Assembly: GCA_020427005.1 (NCBI GenBank)
Contig: JAGQOY010000031.1
Coordinates: forward strand, 1-45,817
Reading direction: 5' to 3'
DNA from: Planctomycetales bacterium
GTDB taxonomy: Bacteria > Planctomycetota > Planctomycetia > Pirellulales > Pirellulaceae
Length of the DNA stretch: 45,817 nucleotides
Shown: positions 35,730 through 45,331 of the stretch, piece after piece
Numbering within the stretch: the first letter of the stretch is position 1
Layout: every line of letters starts with the position of its first letter
The notes under the pieces: generated by a model
Seen by the model: the letters and a program-made list of their open reading frames with translations, nothing else
Told to the model about the DNA's origin: nothing
The model's database searches: none
Translations under genes and position numbers: made by a program

Positions 35730-35833
35730 TTGGAGCTTGGCGTTGGGAGGTATCACCAGCAATCCTAGCAAATGATCGATCAGTTTTTCGTCAAAGCAGT
35801 TATTGCATCGAAATGCTTGCCCGCCAATTGAAC

Positions 35834-36694
35834 TCAAAAGCGAATAGAACCAGGAAGGAATTTCGCGCACAGATCAACATAGTAGCTTCCTAACTCCTTC
35901 CAATTGGGTGGAGTAGGCGATTTGCTGTACAAGTCATACGGATTGAATTTTTGTACCCAGGGTAGCATTTGGCGATCATGATCATCGCAAAGCCAATCGT
36001 ACTGCCCCTCTCGATGCCATGCGTAAAACGAATGGTATCGAATCATATATAAAGCCGGCTCAGGTAGGTAAGGCTCAAGCACGTAGTACAAATATTCGTC
36101 GTGCCCCCACGACATGAAAATGTTTCGAAGCCCACAGCTGGGCTCATAAACGCCCAATTTACTGCTGTAAACAGCGTGCTGAAAATCTGGGTTTTCCGAG
36201 AAGAATTCACTGTAGACAATCCTATCACTCGGCTGGCAACCCACAGGAAACGTATCCCCAACCACTGCCCATTGAGGTTCTCCATATAAGCACAGGACTT
36301 TTCCCAAATCATGAAGAAAACCTGTGAGTACAAACCAATCTTCGTGACCATCGGCACGAATAGCTTCGGCAGTTTGCAGCAAGTGCTGCAACTGATCTAA
36401 CTCAATATCTGGATCTGAATCGTCGACCAACGTATTTAAGTAATCCAGTGCTTCAAGTATCGTCATCTCGCGCTTGCGCAGCGGCAAAAACTGATCTCGT
36501 TTCTTCTGTACGAAATCAAACGTTTGAAACCGATGATTCAGTCGGTAAAACTCTCGCACGCACTCTCTCGCAGGATTCTCATAGTTTCGATAATCTTCAC
36601 GTGCTTTGGTACCAGCCTCGGGGTAGACGCGATGAGAGATAAATTCTTCAAGGTCGTCGACATTTGTAATTGGATCGTTCTCGGGTTGCTGCAT
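35834..36694 (-). CDS. Inositol oxygenase (MIOX family)
   Basis: The 286-residue product aligns over its full length with the animal and plant enzyme that cleaves myo-inositol with O2 to D-glucuronate. All diiron ligands are visible with the right spacing: H104, H128 and D129 (FLHDLGK), H198 (SWGHDEY), H221 ([10 protein letters not shown]) and D254 (NPYDLYSK). The strongly conserved [15 protein letters not shown] block and the C-terminal tail ending PGSIRF are also present. No signal peptide, so it is cytoplasmic. It follows the Tat-signal protein gene by 67 bases. It would feed inositol into glucuronate degradation; no further uronate genes are in the window. MIOX is mainly eukaryotic and patchy in bacteria, so lateral acquisition in an ancestor is possible. 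Confidence 0.96.
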   Translation of the reverse strand: MQQPENDPITNVDDLEEFISHRVYPEAGTKAREDYRNYENPARECVREFYRLNHRFQTFDFVQKKRDQFLPLRKREMTILEALDYLNTLVDDSDPDIELDQLQHLLQTAEAIRADGHEDWFVLTGFLHDLGKVLCLYGEPQWAVVGDTFPVGCQPSDRIVYSEFFSENPDFQHAVYSSKLGVYEPSCGLRNIFMSWGHDEYLYYVLEPYLPEPALYMIRYHSFYAWHREGQYDWLCDDHDRQMLPWVQKFNPYDLYSKSPTPPNWKELGSYYVDLCAKFLPGSIRF

Positions 36695-36761
36695 GGTTGT
36701 GTGGAACTGTCGGCCTAGGATTAATGGCAGAATGTATGACTGGCAGAATCGAATAAATTGG

Positions 36762-38303
36762 TCAAGCGATTGCTCGCCGTGTTCGCTCGACTAGATTACT
36801 GTTAGTATCCTCGCTTCCCTTGAGATAGAAGACGCTCAAGGCCAAGAATTCGTTTTTGCAAGATGCCGAAAGATGATGGTAGTCCTCCAAAATCGCCGAA
36901 CTAAATTTATAGTCATGAGAGTCGCGTCCCTTCAAGAAAACTAATTCTCGGGCACGAGTCATGACCTGCTGAGCGTCACCACCTGCACGCAGGTAAGACA
37001 ACAGTTTTTGAGCCGCAGCTGGCTTGTCGCGACTGACCAATTCAAATATTTGCTTTACGGATTCAACGTTATTCGCTGTGTCCACCTCTTTAGCAGACTC
37101 GCTCACGTCTCGGACTGATTTGGTGCCCACATCTCCACGAAGTCGCGCCGACTTGTAGAACATGGGCACGAACGAACATGCCTGTAATAGTAACAATTTC
37201 CTCGTGGACTCATCGGTTGTTGTCTGATAGGCATAATGTAGAGCATTGGCGGTTGTTAATGTATGCAAACCGACGATTCCTGGTTGCCGCATTAGCAGTT
37301 CGCCGGAGCCAAGATAAACAGCATCCCAAATCGAACGAGGCGATATTCCTTTGTTTAGAAACTCGACAGACAGTCGAGCAACTTCACTGGGGGAAGCCTC
37401 GCTCAACCTACCAAGCAGAAAATCGGTGGCAGATGGATCCAGCTTGCCGTCCAGCCAATCTTCACGAATGCTGAGAATGTTATCTACATTCTCGCGATAA
37501 GGTTGGTCGGTTTCTAATTCGGAGCTGGCCGGATTGGGATCGCCTTCGTGATTTTGCAGTGCAAATGCTAGGGAACGAAGCACCGGTTCAGCATGCTGCC
37601 AACCTATGCAGTTTAACGTTCGAAAGCCATTTGCCACAAAGATCGCTTTATGACCAATAGAACGAAGATCTCGTGCTCCAAATCTGCAAAACAAATCGAA
37701 TAGATCCTGCTGACTAGCCGAACGAGCGAGTCTCGCAATGGACAAATCGGCTGCTTCAGGGTCCCATTCATCCATCGACTGAATGAAGTTCTCTCTAGCT
37801 TTGGAAGCAAGTGGCAACGCATCCTCGGCAACAGCGTTCATCTTCCAACCCGACTGTTTCTCCTCCTCTAGCTGAGTTGCCTTGAAGTAATCTAGAGCCC
37901 AAAAAATCGGCAACCAGCGATCATTGTTCGACGAAGCCATGCTCGCCAAATGGGCGGAGTGTACGACAAGCACACTGTGAAACTTGAAACCGACCGCAGG
38001 CCTAGGTTGCACATTGCGCACGCCAGCCAAGAACAATGCAGCCAACACCTCTTGATAGCTTGTGCCCTGGTGGATCCGACTAGCCACGAGTTCTAACAAA
38101 GTGTCTCGAGGTGAACTTTCAATTATTCTCACTAGCGGCTCAATCCCGCTATTCAAATCAACCAATCGAGAAGGCAACTGCACTTGAGCAGCGGACAGTG
38201 CAGGAAGCTTAGAAAGAAACCCGAGCTCAGCGGATCCAGCTAAGGTTGCAGTGCAAAGTCCACTGAATGACAGAAACGATCGACGGGAAGCTGATATAGT
38301 CAT
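36762..38303 (-). CDS. Tat-signal exported protein of unknown function
   Basis: The 513-residue product opens [20 protein letters not shown], a twin-arginine signal, so it is likely exported folded, perhaps with a cofactor. The rest is largely alpha-helical. It contains repeated short segments such as [35 protein letters not shown] and [35 protein letters not shown], which look like two related helical repeats, each followed by a His- or Gly-containing turn. I recognise no named domain. GGAGG six bases before the ATG supports the start. It lies 74 bases after the RsbW-like gene and 67 bases before inositol oxygenase on the same strand. A role linked to inositol or sugar oxidation is possible but only suggested by position. 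Confidence 0.78.
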   Translation of the reverse strand: MTISASRRSFLSFSGLCTATLAGSAELGFLSKLPALSAAQVQLPSRLVDLNSGIEPLVRIIESSPRDTLLELVASRIHQGTSYQEVLAALFLAGVRNVQPRPAVGFKFHSVLVVHSAHLASMASSNNDRWLPIFWALDYFKATQLEEEKQSGWKMNAVAEDALPLASKARENFIQSMDEWDPEAADLSIARLARSASQQDLFDLFCRFGARDLRSIGHKAIFVANGFRTLNCIGWQHAEPVLRSLAFALQNHEGDPNPASSELETDQPYRENVDNILSIREDWLDGKLDPSATDFLLGRLSEASPSEVARLSVEFLNKGISPRSIWDAVYLGSGELLMRQPGIVGLHTLTTANALHYAYQTTTDESTRKLLLLQACSFVPMFYKSARLRGDVGTKSVRDVSESAKEVDTANNVESVKQIFELVSRDKPAAAQKLLSYLRAGGDAQQVMTRARELVFLKGRDSHDYKFSSAILEDYHHLSASCKNEFLALSVFYLKGSEDTNSNLVERTRRAIA

Positions 38304-38377
38304 AGTTTTCCTCCAGGTGATCGAATCTCTTCAGAATTCAGAAACTTGCGAACGAAGTTTCGTTAGTCGAAACCTAG

Positions 38378-38830
38378 TCAGTTGCTCGAACGAGTATCGC
38401 CATCGGGGCCCCGGTCACGAGTTTTGCGCATGATCACTTCAGTCCCGGAATCATTATAGTGCACTTCAGTCATTAGGGCCTTGATGAGCATGACACCTCG
38501 CCCATTGGTGGATTCCAGATTCTCATCCTTTGTAGGGTCAGGCAGAGAATCTGGACAAAATCCGCTGCCTTGATCTTTGATGCGCATGAGTATTTCACGC
38601 TCAGATGCATGAAACTCCATTTCCACCGTTTTCTCAGGACACTGACGGTTACCATGGGTCACGGCATTCACCATGGCCTCCTCAGCAGCCATTTGTACAT
38701 GGAACAGATCACGACCCTCCCACCCAAGCTCGCTGATCGCGCTCAAGAAGGTGTCCAGGAACTCGTGCCCCGCTTCAATATTGCTCGGGATGGTAGTGTG
38801 CAAACTCCAGGGCCACTCTCGGTTGGCCAT
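38378..38830 (-). CDS. RsbW-like anti-sigma factor/serine kinase (GHKL ATPase)
   Basis: The start at 38830 (150 residues, MANREWPW) is preferred over 38842 because GGAG lies six bases before it. The HATPase_c_2 fold has the N-box AAEEAMVNAVTHGN (about 48-61), the G1 box KDQGSGFCPDSLPDP (D86, G88, G90) and the G2 box NGRGVMLIKALM (G110, G112). Proteins of this type bind a sigma factor, and phosphorylate a STAS partner to release or retain it. The STAS gene is 42 bases upstream in the same direction, completing a partner-switch pair. The cognate sigma factor and phosphatase are not in the window, so the pair may act on a distant target. Confidence 0.92.
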   Translation of the reverse strand: MANREWPWSLHTTIPSNIEAGHEFLDTFLSAISELGWEGRDLFHVQMAAEEAMVNAVTHGNRQCPEKTVEMEFHASEREILMRIKDQGSGFCPDSLPDPTKDENLESTNGRGVMLIKALMTEVHYNDSGTEVIMRKTRDRGPDGDTRSSN

Positions 38831-38872
38831 GCAATTCTCCATGAACTACGGTGCCGAACGAAACCTATTCGA

Positions 38873-39238
38873 CTATTCCGAAATGCCAAAAGCCTTGAAG
38901 GCCTCCTTTTCTGTCCTGCGTATGTCGAAAACTCGATCTAGACTAGTAATCGAAAAAACTTCGAGAATATTGTCGACTAGGTTGCATAAGCGAAGCACGC
39001 CTCCAACTTGCTTAACCTTCTTGTCAAGCATTATAAACTTATTGAGAGCCGCGGAGGACATAAAGTTAACTCCGTCAAAATTGAGTAGCAAATGCTTAAA
39101 ATGCGATTTTTCGACGAGAGCAAACAACTCCTCCCCCATCTCCTCAATATTTGCACTGTCTACAATTTTCTGATCGTTGAAGCGGACGCAGGCGACTTCA
39201 CCGAGAATTGCTACCACCACACGGTGTTGATCGGACAT
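38873..39238 (-). CDS. STAS-domain anti-anti-sigma factor (RsbV/SpoIIAA-like)
   Basis: The 121-residue product is a single STAS domain. The conserved loop reads LNFDGVNFMSSAALNKFI; S61 or S62 is the expected phosphorylation site for the RsbW-like kinase encoded next. The C-terminal helix and GGVLRLCNLVDNILEVF strand fit the family. When unphosphorylated, such proteins bind the kinase and free its sigma factor. It is the first gene of the minus-strand series that continues with the kinase, the Tat-signal protein and inositol oxygenase. The start is an ATG with only a weak GAG upstream. The 404 bases before it should carry the promoter. Confidence 0.92.
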   Translation of the reverse strand: MSDQHRVVVAILGEVACVRFNDQKIVDSANIEEMGEELFALVEKSHFKHLLLNFDGVNFMSSAALNKFIMLDKKVKQVGGVLRLCNLVDNILEVFSITSLDRVFDIRRTEKEAFKAFGISE

Positions 39239-39643
39239 GGATTCATCTCAAATTGGAAAACAAGTAGCTGAAGTTGGGATAGTGAATTAATCCCAGTTCT
39301 TACAATCCTATCATCAGATATGCAACTCACACAAATTCTATAATCACCACGAAAAGCGAAGTGTAGGAATCTGTATCGTGCCTGAATTCAAGCTGCCCTA
39401 AACCACCACACGAATTACTCCACGTCGGAACTCTCCAAAGTGGGCAGTATGCTAATTCAATGCAGGTCTCGGCCATTTCTATGGTTCGAACTGTATGCTA
39501 GATAATTCCCTAGGTGATAGCAAGCAGGCTGACCGAGCCCCTTCGCTTTTTTGCATAAGCGACCACTTTTACGTGATTCAAAGAGGCCCTCAAGGGCTAC
39601 CTAGTTTACTTTGCCTAGGCCATCCCTAAAAATCGCACGCGTC
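39239..39643. other. Intergenic region before the STAS gene
   Basis: This 405-base stretch separates the DUF937 and STAS genes, both on the minus strand, so it should hold the end of the first transcript and the promoter of the second. Two inverted repeats are visible: TCGCTT...AAGCGA (39543-39562) and GCCCT-ca-AGGGC (39586-39597). The latter, on the minus strand, is followed by CTCTTTG and might be a weak terminator for the DUF937 gene. I see no convincing small gene or RNA; GGTTCGAAC near 39483 resembles a tRNA T-loop but has no stem. Confidence 0.45.
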
Positions 39644-40246
39644 TTAGCGGCCAAATATTCGCTTCATCCCCAGTTTCAAAATGTCCGAAAAATCAAAATC
39701 GCCATCACCATCTTGATCCAACAAGCCCGCTAATAGCCCTCCTGTAGCTTGATTTTCAATATGCTTTTTTTCTCCTCGCAACATTTCGGTTAGGCCTCCT
39801 GCATCCATGTTCTGCGATTTACTCTTCTTGGCAACCGCTCCCATCAACAATGGACCAAGAATGCCCAGCAAAGTCGCCACCTGACCAGTACTCAATCCAG
39901 AGACTTTGCCTATGCCATTTTCCACACGGCCCTGTCGTCCACCCAATAAACCGCCAAGCAGATCACCCATATTCCCAAGGCCCTGGATTTGTGCGCCCTG
40001 AGTGGCGAGCCCATGCGATTCCGACATTCCTTCTATCGGATTTGAACCAGGCGTTCCCAATACCTTATGCAGTTCATTCGCCCCATGTTGATCATCAGCC
40101 TTACGGGCTAAGGCACCAAGCAAAGTCGGTAGTGCCATTCCAACAGCCGATTCAGTTTGTTCGCGACTTGCGCCAAGTTGTCGAGCAATCTGATCCAATT
40201 GGTCACTGTCCAATTGACGTGAAATGATATCCATTATTTCTGACAT
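39644..40246 (-). CDS. DUF937 family protein with an EF-hand-like loop
   Basis: The 200-residue product starts with helices of the DUF937 family (MDIISRQLDSDQLDQIARQLGASREQ, SAVGMALPTLLGALARKA). It has a Gly/Leu-rich middle that includes GNMGDLLGGLLGG, a second LLGILGPLLMGAVAKK segment, and near the C-terminus DQDGDGDFDFSD (177-188), which fits a dockerin/EF-hand calcium loop with Asp at position 12. GGAGGA three bases before the ATG supports the start. DUF937 proteins are widespread and of unknown function. It is a single gene on the minus strand with 305 bases upstream; no functional link with its neighbours is evident. Confidence 0.9.
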   Translation of the reverse strand: MSEIMDIISRQLDSDQLDQIARQLGASREQTESAVGMALPTLLGALARKADDQHGANELHKVLGTPGSNPIEGMSESHGLATQGAQIQGLGNMGDLLGGLLGGRQGRVENGIGKVSGLSTGQVATLLGILGPLLMGAVAKKSKSQNMDAGGLTEMLRGEKKHIENQATGGLLAGLLDQDGDGDFDFSDILKLGMKRIFGR

Positions 40247-40551
40247 AAATCCTCCAAATAGATACGGTTACCTGAGCTTGCGAGTCGCACGGACCTATAG
40301 CGTGTATCCGCAGGGAAATCATTGATTAAACGAGCGAAAAAAAGCGACTTCTGCGAGAAGTTTGCTCTATTAGTCGTCCAGCGTAACGAGTTTTTCTGAA
40401 GCAGGAGCTCGACAGCGCGTATCGTCAGAAAAAAAACGTAAATTCAATCTTGCAGTATGCAGACCAATCGTATTTGCCGCACCTAACTCCAGCCCTGCAA
40501 TCTCTCTCAGGCCCGATAATAGCCGCGTTTGGCAATGCGACAGAAAATGCA
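40247..40551. other. Intergenic region between the ABC permease and DUF937 genes
   Basis: These 305 bases contain the likely terminator of the ABC transporter operon (40337-40361) and, closer to 40246, the promoter and GGAGGA ribosome-binding sequence of the DUF937 gene. An eight-A run near 40428-40436 has no adjacent stem. Nothing else stands out. Confidence 0.45.
40337..40361 (-). terminator. Probable intrinsic terminator of the ABC transporter operon
   Basis: On the minus strand ACTTCT-cgc-AGAAGT forms a six-pair hairpin followed by CGC and seven T's. It lies about 190 bases after the stop of the FtsX-like permease. The three-base spacer before the T-run weakens the call. Confidence 0.5.
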
Positions 40552-43500
40552 CTACTCGCTTCGCAGTCCTTCGAGAATAGGTTGTTTCATGGCCGCCATC
40601 GAAGCATACAGGGCCGCCAGAATTCCAACTGCTAACGTGAGGGCAATCAATCCCACGGGTGACAGAAGTGACCAATTGACGCCTGTTTTGTAGATATACG
40701 GAAGTAATGCAATGCCAGCTGACACCAAACCGATCAAAATTCCCCCGGCCAGCAATAATACGGCCTCAAGTATTAGTATGCGATGAATTCGAGGAGCTGA
40801 AAAGCCAATGGCACGCATCAGTGATAACTCGTGCCGCCTTTCCATGACACTTCTCAATTGCACCGCAACCAAACCCAAAGTGCCAAGCAATAGTCCTAAT
40901 GCTCCAAGGGACTGGAATGCGCTTAAGTACGTGTTTTGGACAGCTAAAAGTTGCGTCAGCACTTGCTGACTGTAGGCAACATCCATGCCTTCGTCACTAA
41001 ATCCTTGTTCAAGCGTGGCTGCAACGGTCGCCTCTGACGTTGACTTACCACTTTGAATCATGAAGAACCGGTAGCCATTTATTTCGGGGAAAAGGCGTTC
41101 AAAGTTCTCCTCACTAATCAATAGCTTTCCTTGCAATACTGAATTCGAAAGTAATCCTACGGTTCTGAAAAAGATATCCTGACCATCAATCTGAATTTTC
41201 GTAATAGCACCAATAGCTGCGCCCTGCTTCAGACTCCATTGGGCTGTGTTTTGATCGATTACAACAGGAATCGGGCTCGGCTGGCTACCGTTCGCATTTT
41301 CAAACAAATCCGACCAGGGAGCCTCGTTAGAACCAGAGGCCGCCCAATCAAAACCTCCCACTTGTTCGCCATAATTCTGCAACTCCTGCATCCGACTTGG
41401 AACACCCAGGATCGTTGGCTGAGTCACCTGAAAAAGATTGGTACAACTAGCATTTTCGCGCTGCCTGGCGCGAAAGGAGATGATAAGGCTGTCGCGTAAT
41501 TCGCTTGCCTTTTCTCCCAATATGTCGACCCTTGTCTTTTGAGAACCGAGATTACGAAAGATGGGTTGTGCAGTTTCGCCTAAGAGATTGAATCCTCCAT
41601 AGCCGCGTTCAGAAGGTGCAATATTGAATACGCTCATGGATGCGATCAAGAAACTCGCAATGGCCAGCAGTCCCAATGACAATGAACTTCGCATAGGGTT
41701 GCGGCAAAGTGCCCGCCAAGCCAGCATACCTAATCCGCCGTGGATTGTCGTGCCAACTATGACTGCATGCTCGAGTAGTTGCCGCACGACAACGAGAATG
41801 GCCACTAAACTCAGCATTCCGCTACCAAAGAAACAACCTGCTTGGGCCATTCCAGTCTGACCGATCCCCACCAACACAAGTCCCAACGCGCCTAATGCAG
41901 CAAATACTGCGATCGACACCGCCGCCCGATTAGCCTTTCCTGTTAGAAGTTCCAGCTGCGTATTATGCGTCTTCAACAATCTAACAGGATCGTTCTTGGC
42001 GAGTCGCCGTAAGCTCATTCCCATGGTTGACAAACTGGCTACGCCACCAACCAGGGAACCAATCACCAAGCTCTTCCACTGATAATCAAAAATCAAAAAT
42101 GGTGTCGCAATCGCGCCTACCCACCAAGTCTCGAGCGCTAATATCATCAACCGTGCGTACAAAAGGCCAAATACGATTCCGAATATGCTACCAAGAAAAG
42201 CCACGATCACGAATTCTCGGATTAGCAGTCCACTAACTCGCCCAGAAGAGTATCCAAGAGCCGACATCAAACCAAGTTGATTCGCACGTTGCACAATGCC
42301 CAATTTGAAAAGCAAACTAACTAACATCAATGCAGAAACTATTACGAAAAAACTCAATGACAGAAACAACATATCAAACGGAGTTGTTCCCGAGGCTGCT
42401 TTGAGCTGTTCTTGCTTAATGGGTCGAAAGACAAAACCGTTGAGATCTCGAATCTGTAACAGGGACTTTTCAATCCGTTGCCTTAACTGCTCTCCATCCA
42501 AGTTATTGTTGACTTCAAATCGAATTGAGGATGTTTGGCCAAAGCGACTGCCAAATAACCTTGTTGATGCTGCTAATCGATATGGCAAGAAAACCTTCGG
42601 AGTCAATCGATGATTATTCCAATATTCGTCATCTTGATCTAAGATTTCACTTTCACGTGCAAGTGTGAACGGCAGGTCCCAATCCGAAATGGTATCCTGA
42701 TCCGTTACCCCTTCTACATTGGGCGTCAAATTTGGGTCATTAAAAATTGTGGGGGCTTGGGTATACACTGCTTCACGCTTGCGAACGTACGGCGTGGCAG
42801 GTTCAGTCAAGGGCACGACCCCAACAATCTGCATATGGATGGAATTCTCAATTTCACGCCCTTCGACGGTCTCTGGTTCGTAGTAAGCTAAGCTAATCCA
42901 ATCGCCGGGCTTTGCATTGATCTCTGTTGCCAACCATGAGTTAATCCAAACGTATGGCACTCGCATCTCTTCACGAGGGATTCCCAGAAACTCATCTAAA
43001 GGTAACTGAGTATCACGATCCAAACCAACACAAATCGAATACGGGACAGGGCGACTTAGCTCCTGAAACTCCGAGCTCAATTGACCAGGCCCTTCAGCGT
43101 CTAAAGCAAATCCCAAGCGAATCTGAGGACTTGGACGCGCTCCAGGTTCGGTCGAGGGCGTCGTCAATGGCTTCAGCTTTGTACGCACTGATTCAGGCAA
43201 CAAACCGTCCTCCGTGCGAGAAACTGACCGCAGAAACGACTGCATCGAGGCGCCTTGCAAATCGACCTCGGAGGGAGAAATTTTTGTAATGGCATTGGCC
43301 AAATAGATGATCGAACGAACTGCCTGCGAGGACCCAAATTCTCTTACAACACAGTTACTGGTTTCATTGTCCAGAACTAAATCTCGGCTCGTAAGTTGAA
43401 AGTAATCATACACGACACTGCCTGCGGTCCCTTCGGCCGAACGGCTCGCGTCCTCTGACTCCCACAATAACTTTTGGTGCGTCAGTTCGAGGCCGAAATC

Positions 43501-44298
43501 CTCGAGCCGCGGCGTTGTCGCATTATTGAGTTGACTTAGCAGATCGGAATCAAGCGTATTCTTCGAGCTTACTAACAAGGCGTTGAACTGGTTCTCTAAT
43601 TCAATTTCCTCTTGCAGCGATGTGGCAGCCACAAATACGTTACGAGGAATCTCCTGTCCGAGCTGAAACTGGATACTGGCCACTGAATCGTCTGGCAAGA
43701 TTGCAACTACGCGTTGGCGAGGCAAACTATGCGTCGCATCCTCTTTGCGGCCCAACGGGCTATCTCCCGCCACTCCCGTTAGTTGCCCGAATCTCAGTGT
43801 CACTTCGTCGTTTACGGTTAAGCCCAGTTCCGCGGCCAAAGCTGCGTTGACTGCCACTTCGTCCCTTCCCAGCACTGGGCTGGCCTCAAGTCCATGCAGA
43901 TTGGATGAGACACCGGCCCAGAATTCAGGGGCAATTCCCATCACTTGAGCCTTCGCTCGGGTCAAGCCACTTTCACTTGGCCGTTCAATAGAGGCACTAT
44001 CCACAATCAACACGGAATGAATCTGTGCTCCTGCCGAAGTCAGTTTCTGCCCAAGCACTCGTTCTAGATTGGCTGTTATGTCCTCACCAAAAAACCGCCT
44101 CGCATGCAGAACATATTGCACATTTCCCAATCGAGACTCTACCAGGTAGCGAAGGCTCCCTCTAACGCTATCTCCCACCAAGAGCGCCCCAACGATAACT
44201 GCTGTGGCAACTGCCACGGCACCTAGCACTGGCCAATGTGTGCGACGGAAGTAAACCAATGACTGCCGTACTACGGTCCAAGCGGTAAGCGTTTTCAT
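40552..44298 (-). CDS. FtsX/MacB-like ABC transporter permease, large form
   Basis: The 1248-residue product has a first membrane segment at about 24-44 and a long extracytoplasmic region of about 590 residues (MacB-type periplasmic core). The first FtsX domain at about 640-770 contains FFVIVSALMLVSLLFKLG and the conserved QLGLMSALGYSSGRV. More membrane segments lie near 800-900, then a second periplasmic region. A second FtsX domain near 1110-1240 contains HELSLMRAIGFSAPRI and a three-segment end. Two FtsX domains in one chain match the large permeases of the ABC3 type. With the LolD-like ATPase 132 bases upstream it forms a transporter that works on lipoproteins, peptides or other envelope substrates by mechanotransmission. 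The substrate is unknown. Confidence 0.93.
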   Translation of the reverse strand: MKTLTAWTVVRQSLVYFRRTHWPVLGAVAVATAVIVGALLVGDSVRGSLRYLVESRLGNVQYVLHARRFFGEDITANLERVLGQKLTSAGAQIHSVLIVDSASIERPSESGLTRAKAQVMGIAPEFWAGVSSNLHGLEASPVLGRDEVAVNAALAAELGLTVNDEVTLRFGQLTGVAGDSPLGRKEDATHSLPRQRVVAILPDDSVASIQFQLGQEIPRNVFVAATSLQEEIELENQFNALLVSSKNTLDSDLLSQLNNATTPRLEDFGLELTHQKLLWESEDASRSAEGTAGSVVYDYFQLTSRDLVLDNETSNCVVREFGSSQAVRSIIYLANAITKISPSEVDLQGASMQSFLRSVSRTEDGLLPESVRTKLKPLTTPSTEPGARPSPQIRLGFALDAEGPGQLSSEFQELSRPVPYSICVGLDRDTQLPLDEFLGIPREEMRVPYVWINSWLATEINAKPGDWISLAYYEPETVEGREIENSIHMQIVGVVPLTEPATPYVRKREAVYTQAPTIFNDPNLTPNVEGVTDQDTISDWDLPFTLARESEILDQDDEYWNNHRLTPKVFLPYRLAASTRLFGSRFGQTSSIRFEVNNNLDGEQLRQRIEKSLLQIRDLNGFVFRPIKQEQLKAASGTTPFDMLFLSLSFFVIVSALMLVSLLFKLGIVQRANQLGLMSALGYSSGRVSGLLIREFVIVAFLGSIFGIVFGLLYARLMILALETWWVGAIATPFLIFDYQWKSLVIGSLVGGVASLSTMGMSLRRLAKNDPVRLLKTHNTQLELLTGKANRAAVSIAVFAALGALGLVLVGIGQTGMAQAGCFFGSGMLSLVAILVVVRQLLEHAVIVGTTIHGGLGMLAWRALCRNPMRSSLSLGLLAIASFLIASMSVFNIAPSERGYGGFNLLGETAQPIFRNLGSQKTRVDILGEKASELRDSLIISFRARQRENASCTNLFQVTQPTILGVPSRMQELQNYGEQVGGFDWAASGSNEAPWSDLFENANGSQPSPIPVVIDQNTAQWSLKQGAAIGAITKIQIDGQDIFFRTVGLLSNSVLQGKLLISEENFERLFPEINGYRFFMIQSGKSTSEATVAATLEQGFSDEGMDVAYSQQVLTQLLAVQNTYLSAFQSLGALGLLLGTLGLVAVQLRSVMERRHELSLMRAIGFSAPRIHRILILEAVLLLAGGILIGLVSAGIALLPYIYKTGVNWSLLSPVGLIALTLAVGILAALYASMAAMKQPILEGLRSE

Positions 44299-44430
44299 GC
44301 TAATGCTTTTCGGTTGCTGCGCAATAAATATTTGGGATCGTCTATTCGCCTCGATGAGATACTAACTCGTGCCTTGTCAAAGCATAAGTTTCATCCAATA
44401 CTGCCAACCCTACTGATTAACTGTGACAGC

Positions 44431-45108
44431 TTACCTGACTTCCACAAGCTTTCGATTCGCCAATTGCATGCGATGCATCGATCTTTCCGCCAGGCCTTGA
44501 TTATGCGTTACTACAATTAACATGGCACCTTCTCGTTTTGGCAACGAGAAGAGTATATCGGCAATGCTATCCGATGTAGCTGTGTCTAGATTTCCAGTGG
44601 GCTCATCCGCCAAAATCAATTTGGGATGCTTCAACAATGCCCTGGCAACCGCAACTCGTTGCCTCTCACCACCACTCAACTGTCCGGGCAAGTGATTTGC
44701 GCGAGCCTCCAAGCCTACCTCAGCGATCAATTCATTGGCTCTTTCAACCAGTTGGCTACTGGGACTCCCGCTTGCGAGAGCAGGCAAAAGTACGTTTTCC
44801 ACGACCGTCAATTGCGGGAGTAGATGGTGATCCTGAAATACAAAACCAATGTTGTCGTTGCGAAACTTTGCTAGGGCGGTCGCTGACAATTGAAACGGCG
44901 CGACTTGATCTAAACGAATTTCACCGGCAGTGGGGTGATCTAGTGTACCGAGAATATATAGCAATGTGGATTTGCCACTCCCACTTGCCCCAACAATGGA
45001 CATATCCTCACCATGGGTCAGTTTGAAACTGACGCCATCAAGAATCAAGAGGGTCTCAGATGGGCTACTGTAGGATTTGGCAATGTCTGTAACGACAAGC
45101 TCGGACAT
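44431..45108 (-). CDS. LolD/MacB-like ABC transporter ATPase
   Basis: From the ATG at 45108 the product is 225 residues, the normal length for LolD-like ATPases; the frame is open up to 45249 but the extra 47 residues have no family resemblance. Motifs: Walker A GASGSGKST (40-48), Q-loop FQDHHLLPQLTVVENV, signature LSGGERQRVAVARAL (144-158), Walker B LILADEPTGNLD (164-175) and the switch His in VVTHN. It should pair with the two-FtsX-domain permease encoded next. There is only a weak GGAAA upstream of the start. It lies 223 bases after the partial gene at the window end. Confidence 0.95.
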   Translation of the reverse strand: MSELVVTDIAKSYSSPSETLLILDGVSFKLTHGEDMSIVGASGSGKSTLLYILGTLDHPTAGEIRLDQVAPFQLSATALAKFRNDNIGFVFQDHHLLPQLTVVENVLLPALASGSPSSQLVERANELIAEVGLEARANHLPGQLSGGERQRVAVARALLKHPKLILADEPTGNLDTATSDSIADILFSLPKREGAMLIVVTHNQGLAERSMHRMQLANRKLVEVR

Positions 45109-45331
45109 GGAAAGTTTCCAAGTTGAAATATGGGTAGTTTTCGGTCCAGCCGTGACTCCGGACGCCGCCTTGCAAGCCAAATAAGAGTAATTTGGACTAC
45201 GACTCCACAGAACGTGGGGATAAAACGATTCGAGAGCCGTCCTCTCCAACCTACATTCGAAACGGCAAGGCCCTGATTGTCAACGCGGACCAAACCTTGA
45301 CTGGGGCCCCCAATTTCATCAGACGGCCAAA

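Noticed and set aside
39478..39500. GGTTCGAAC resembling a tRNA T-loop
   Set aside because: The flanking bases do not form a five-pair T-stem, and no anticodon arm, D-loop or acceptor stem is found.
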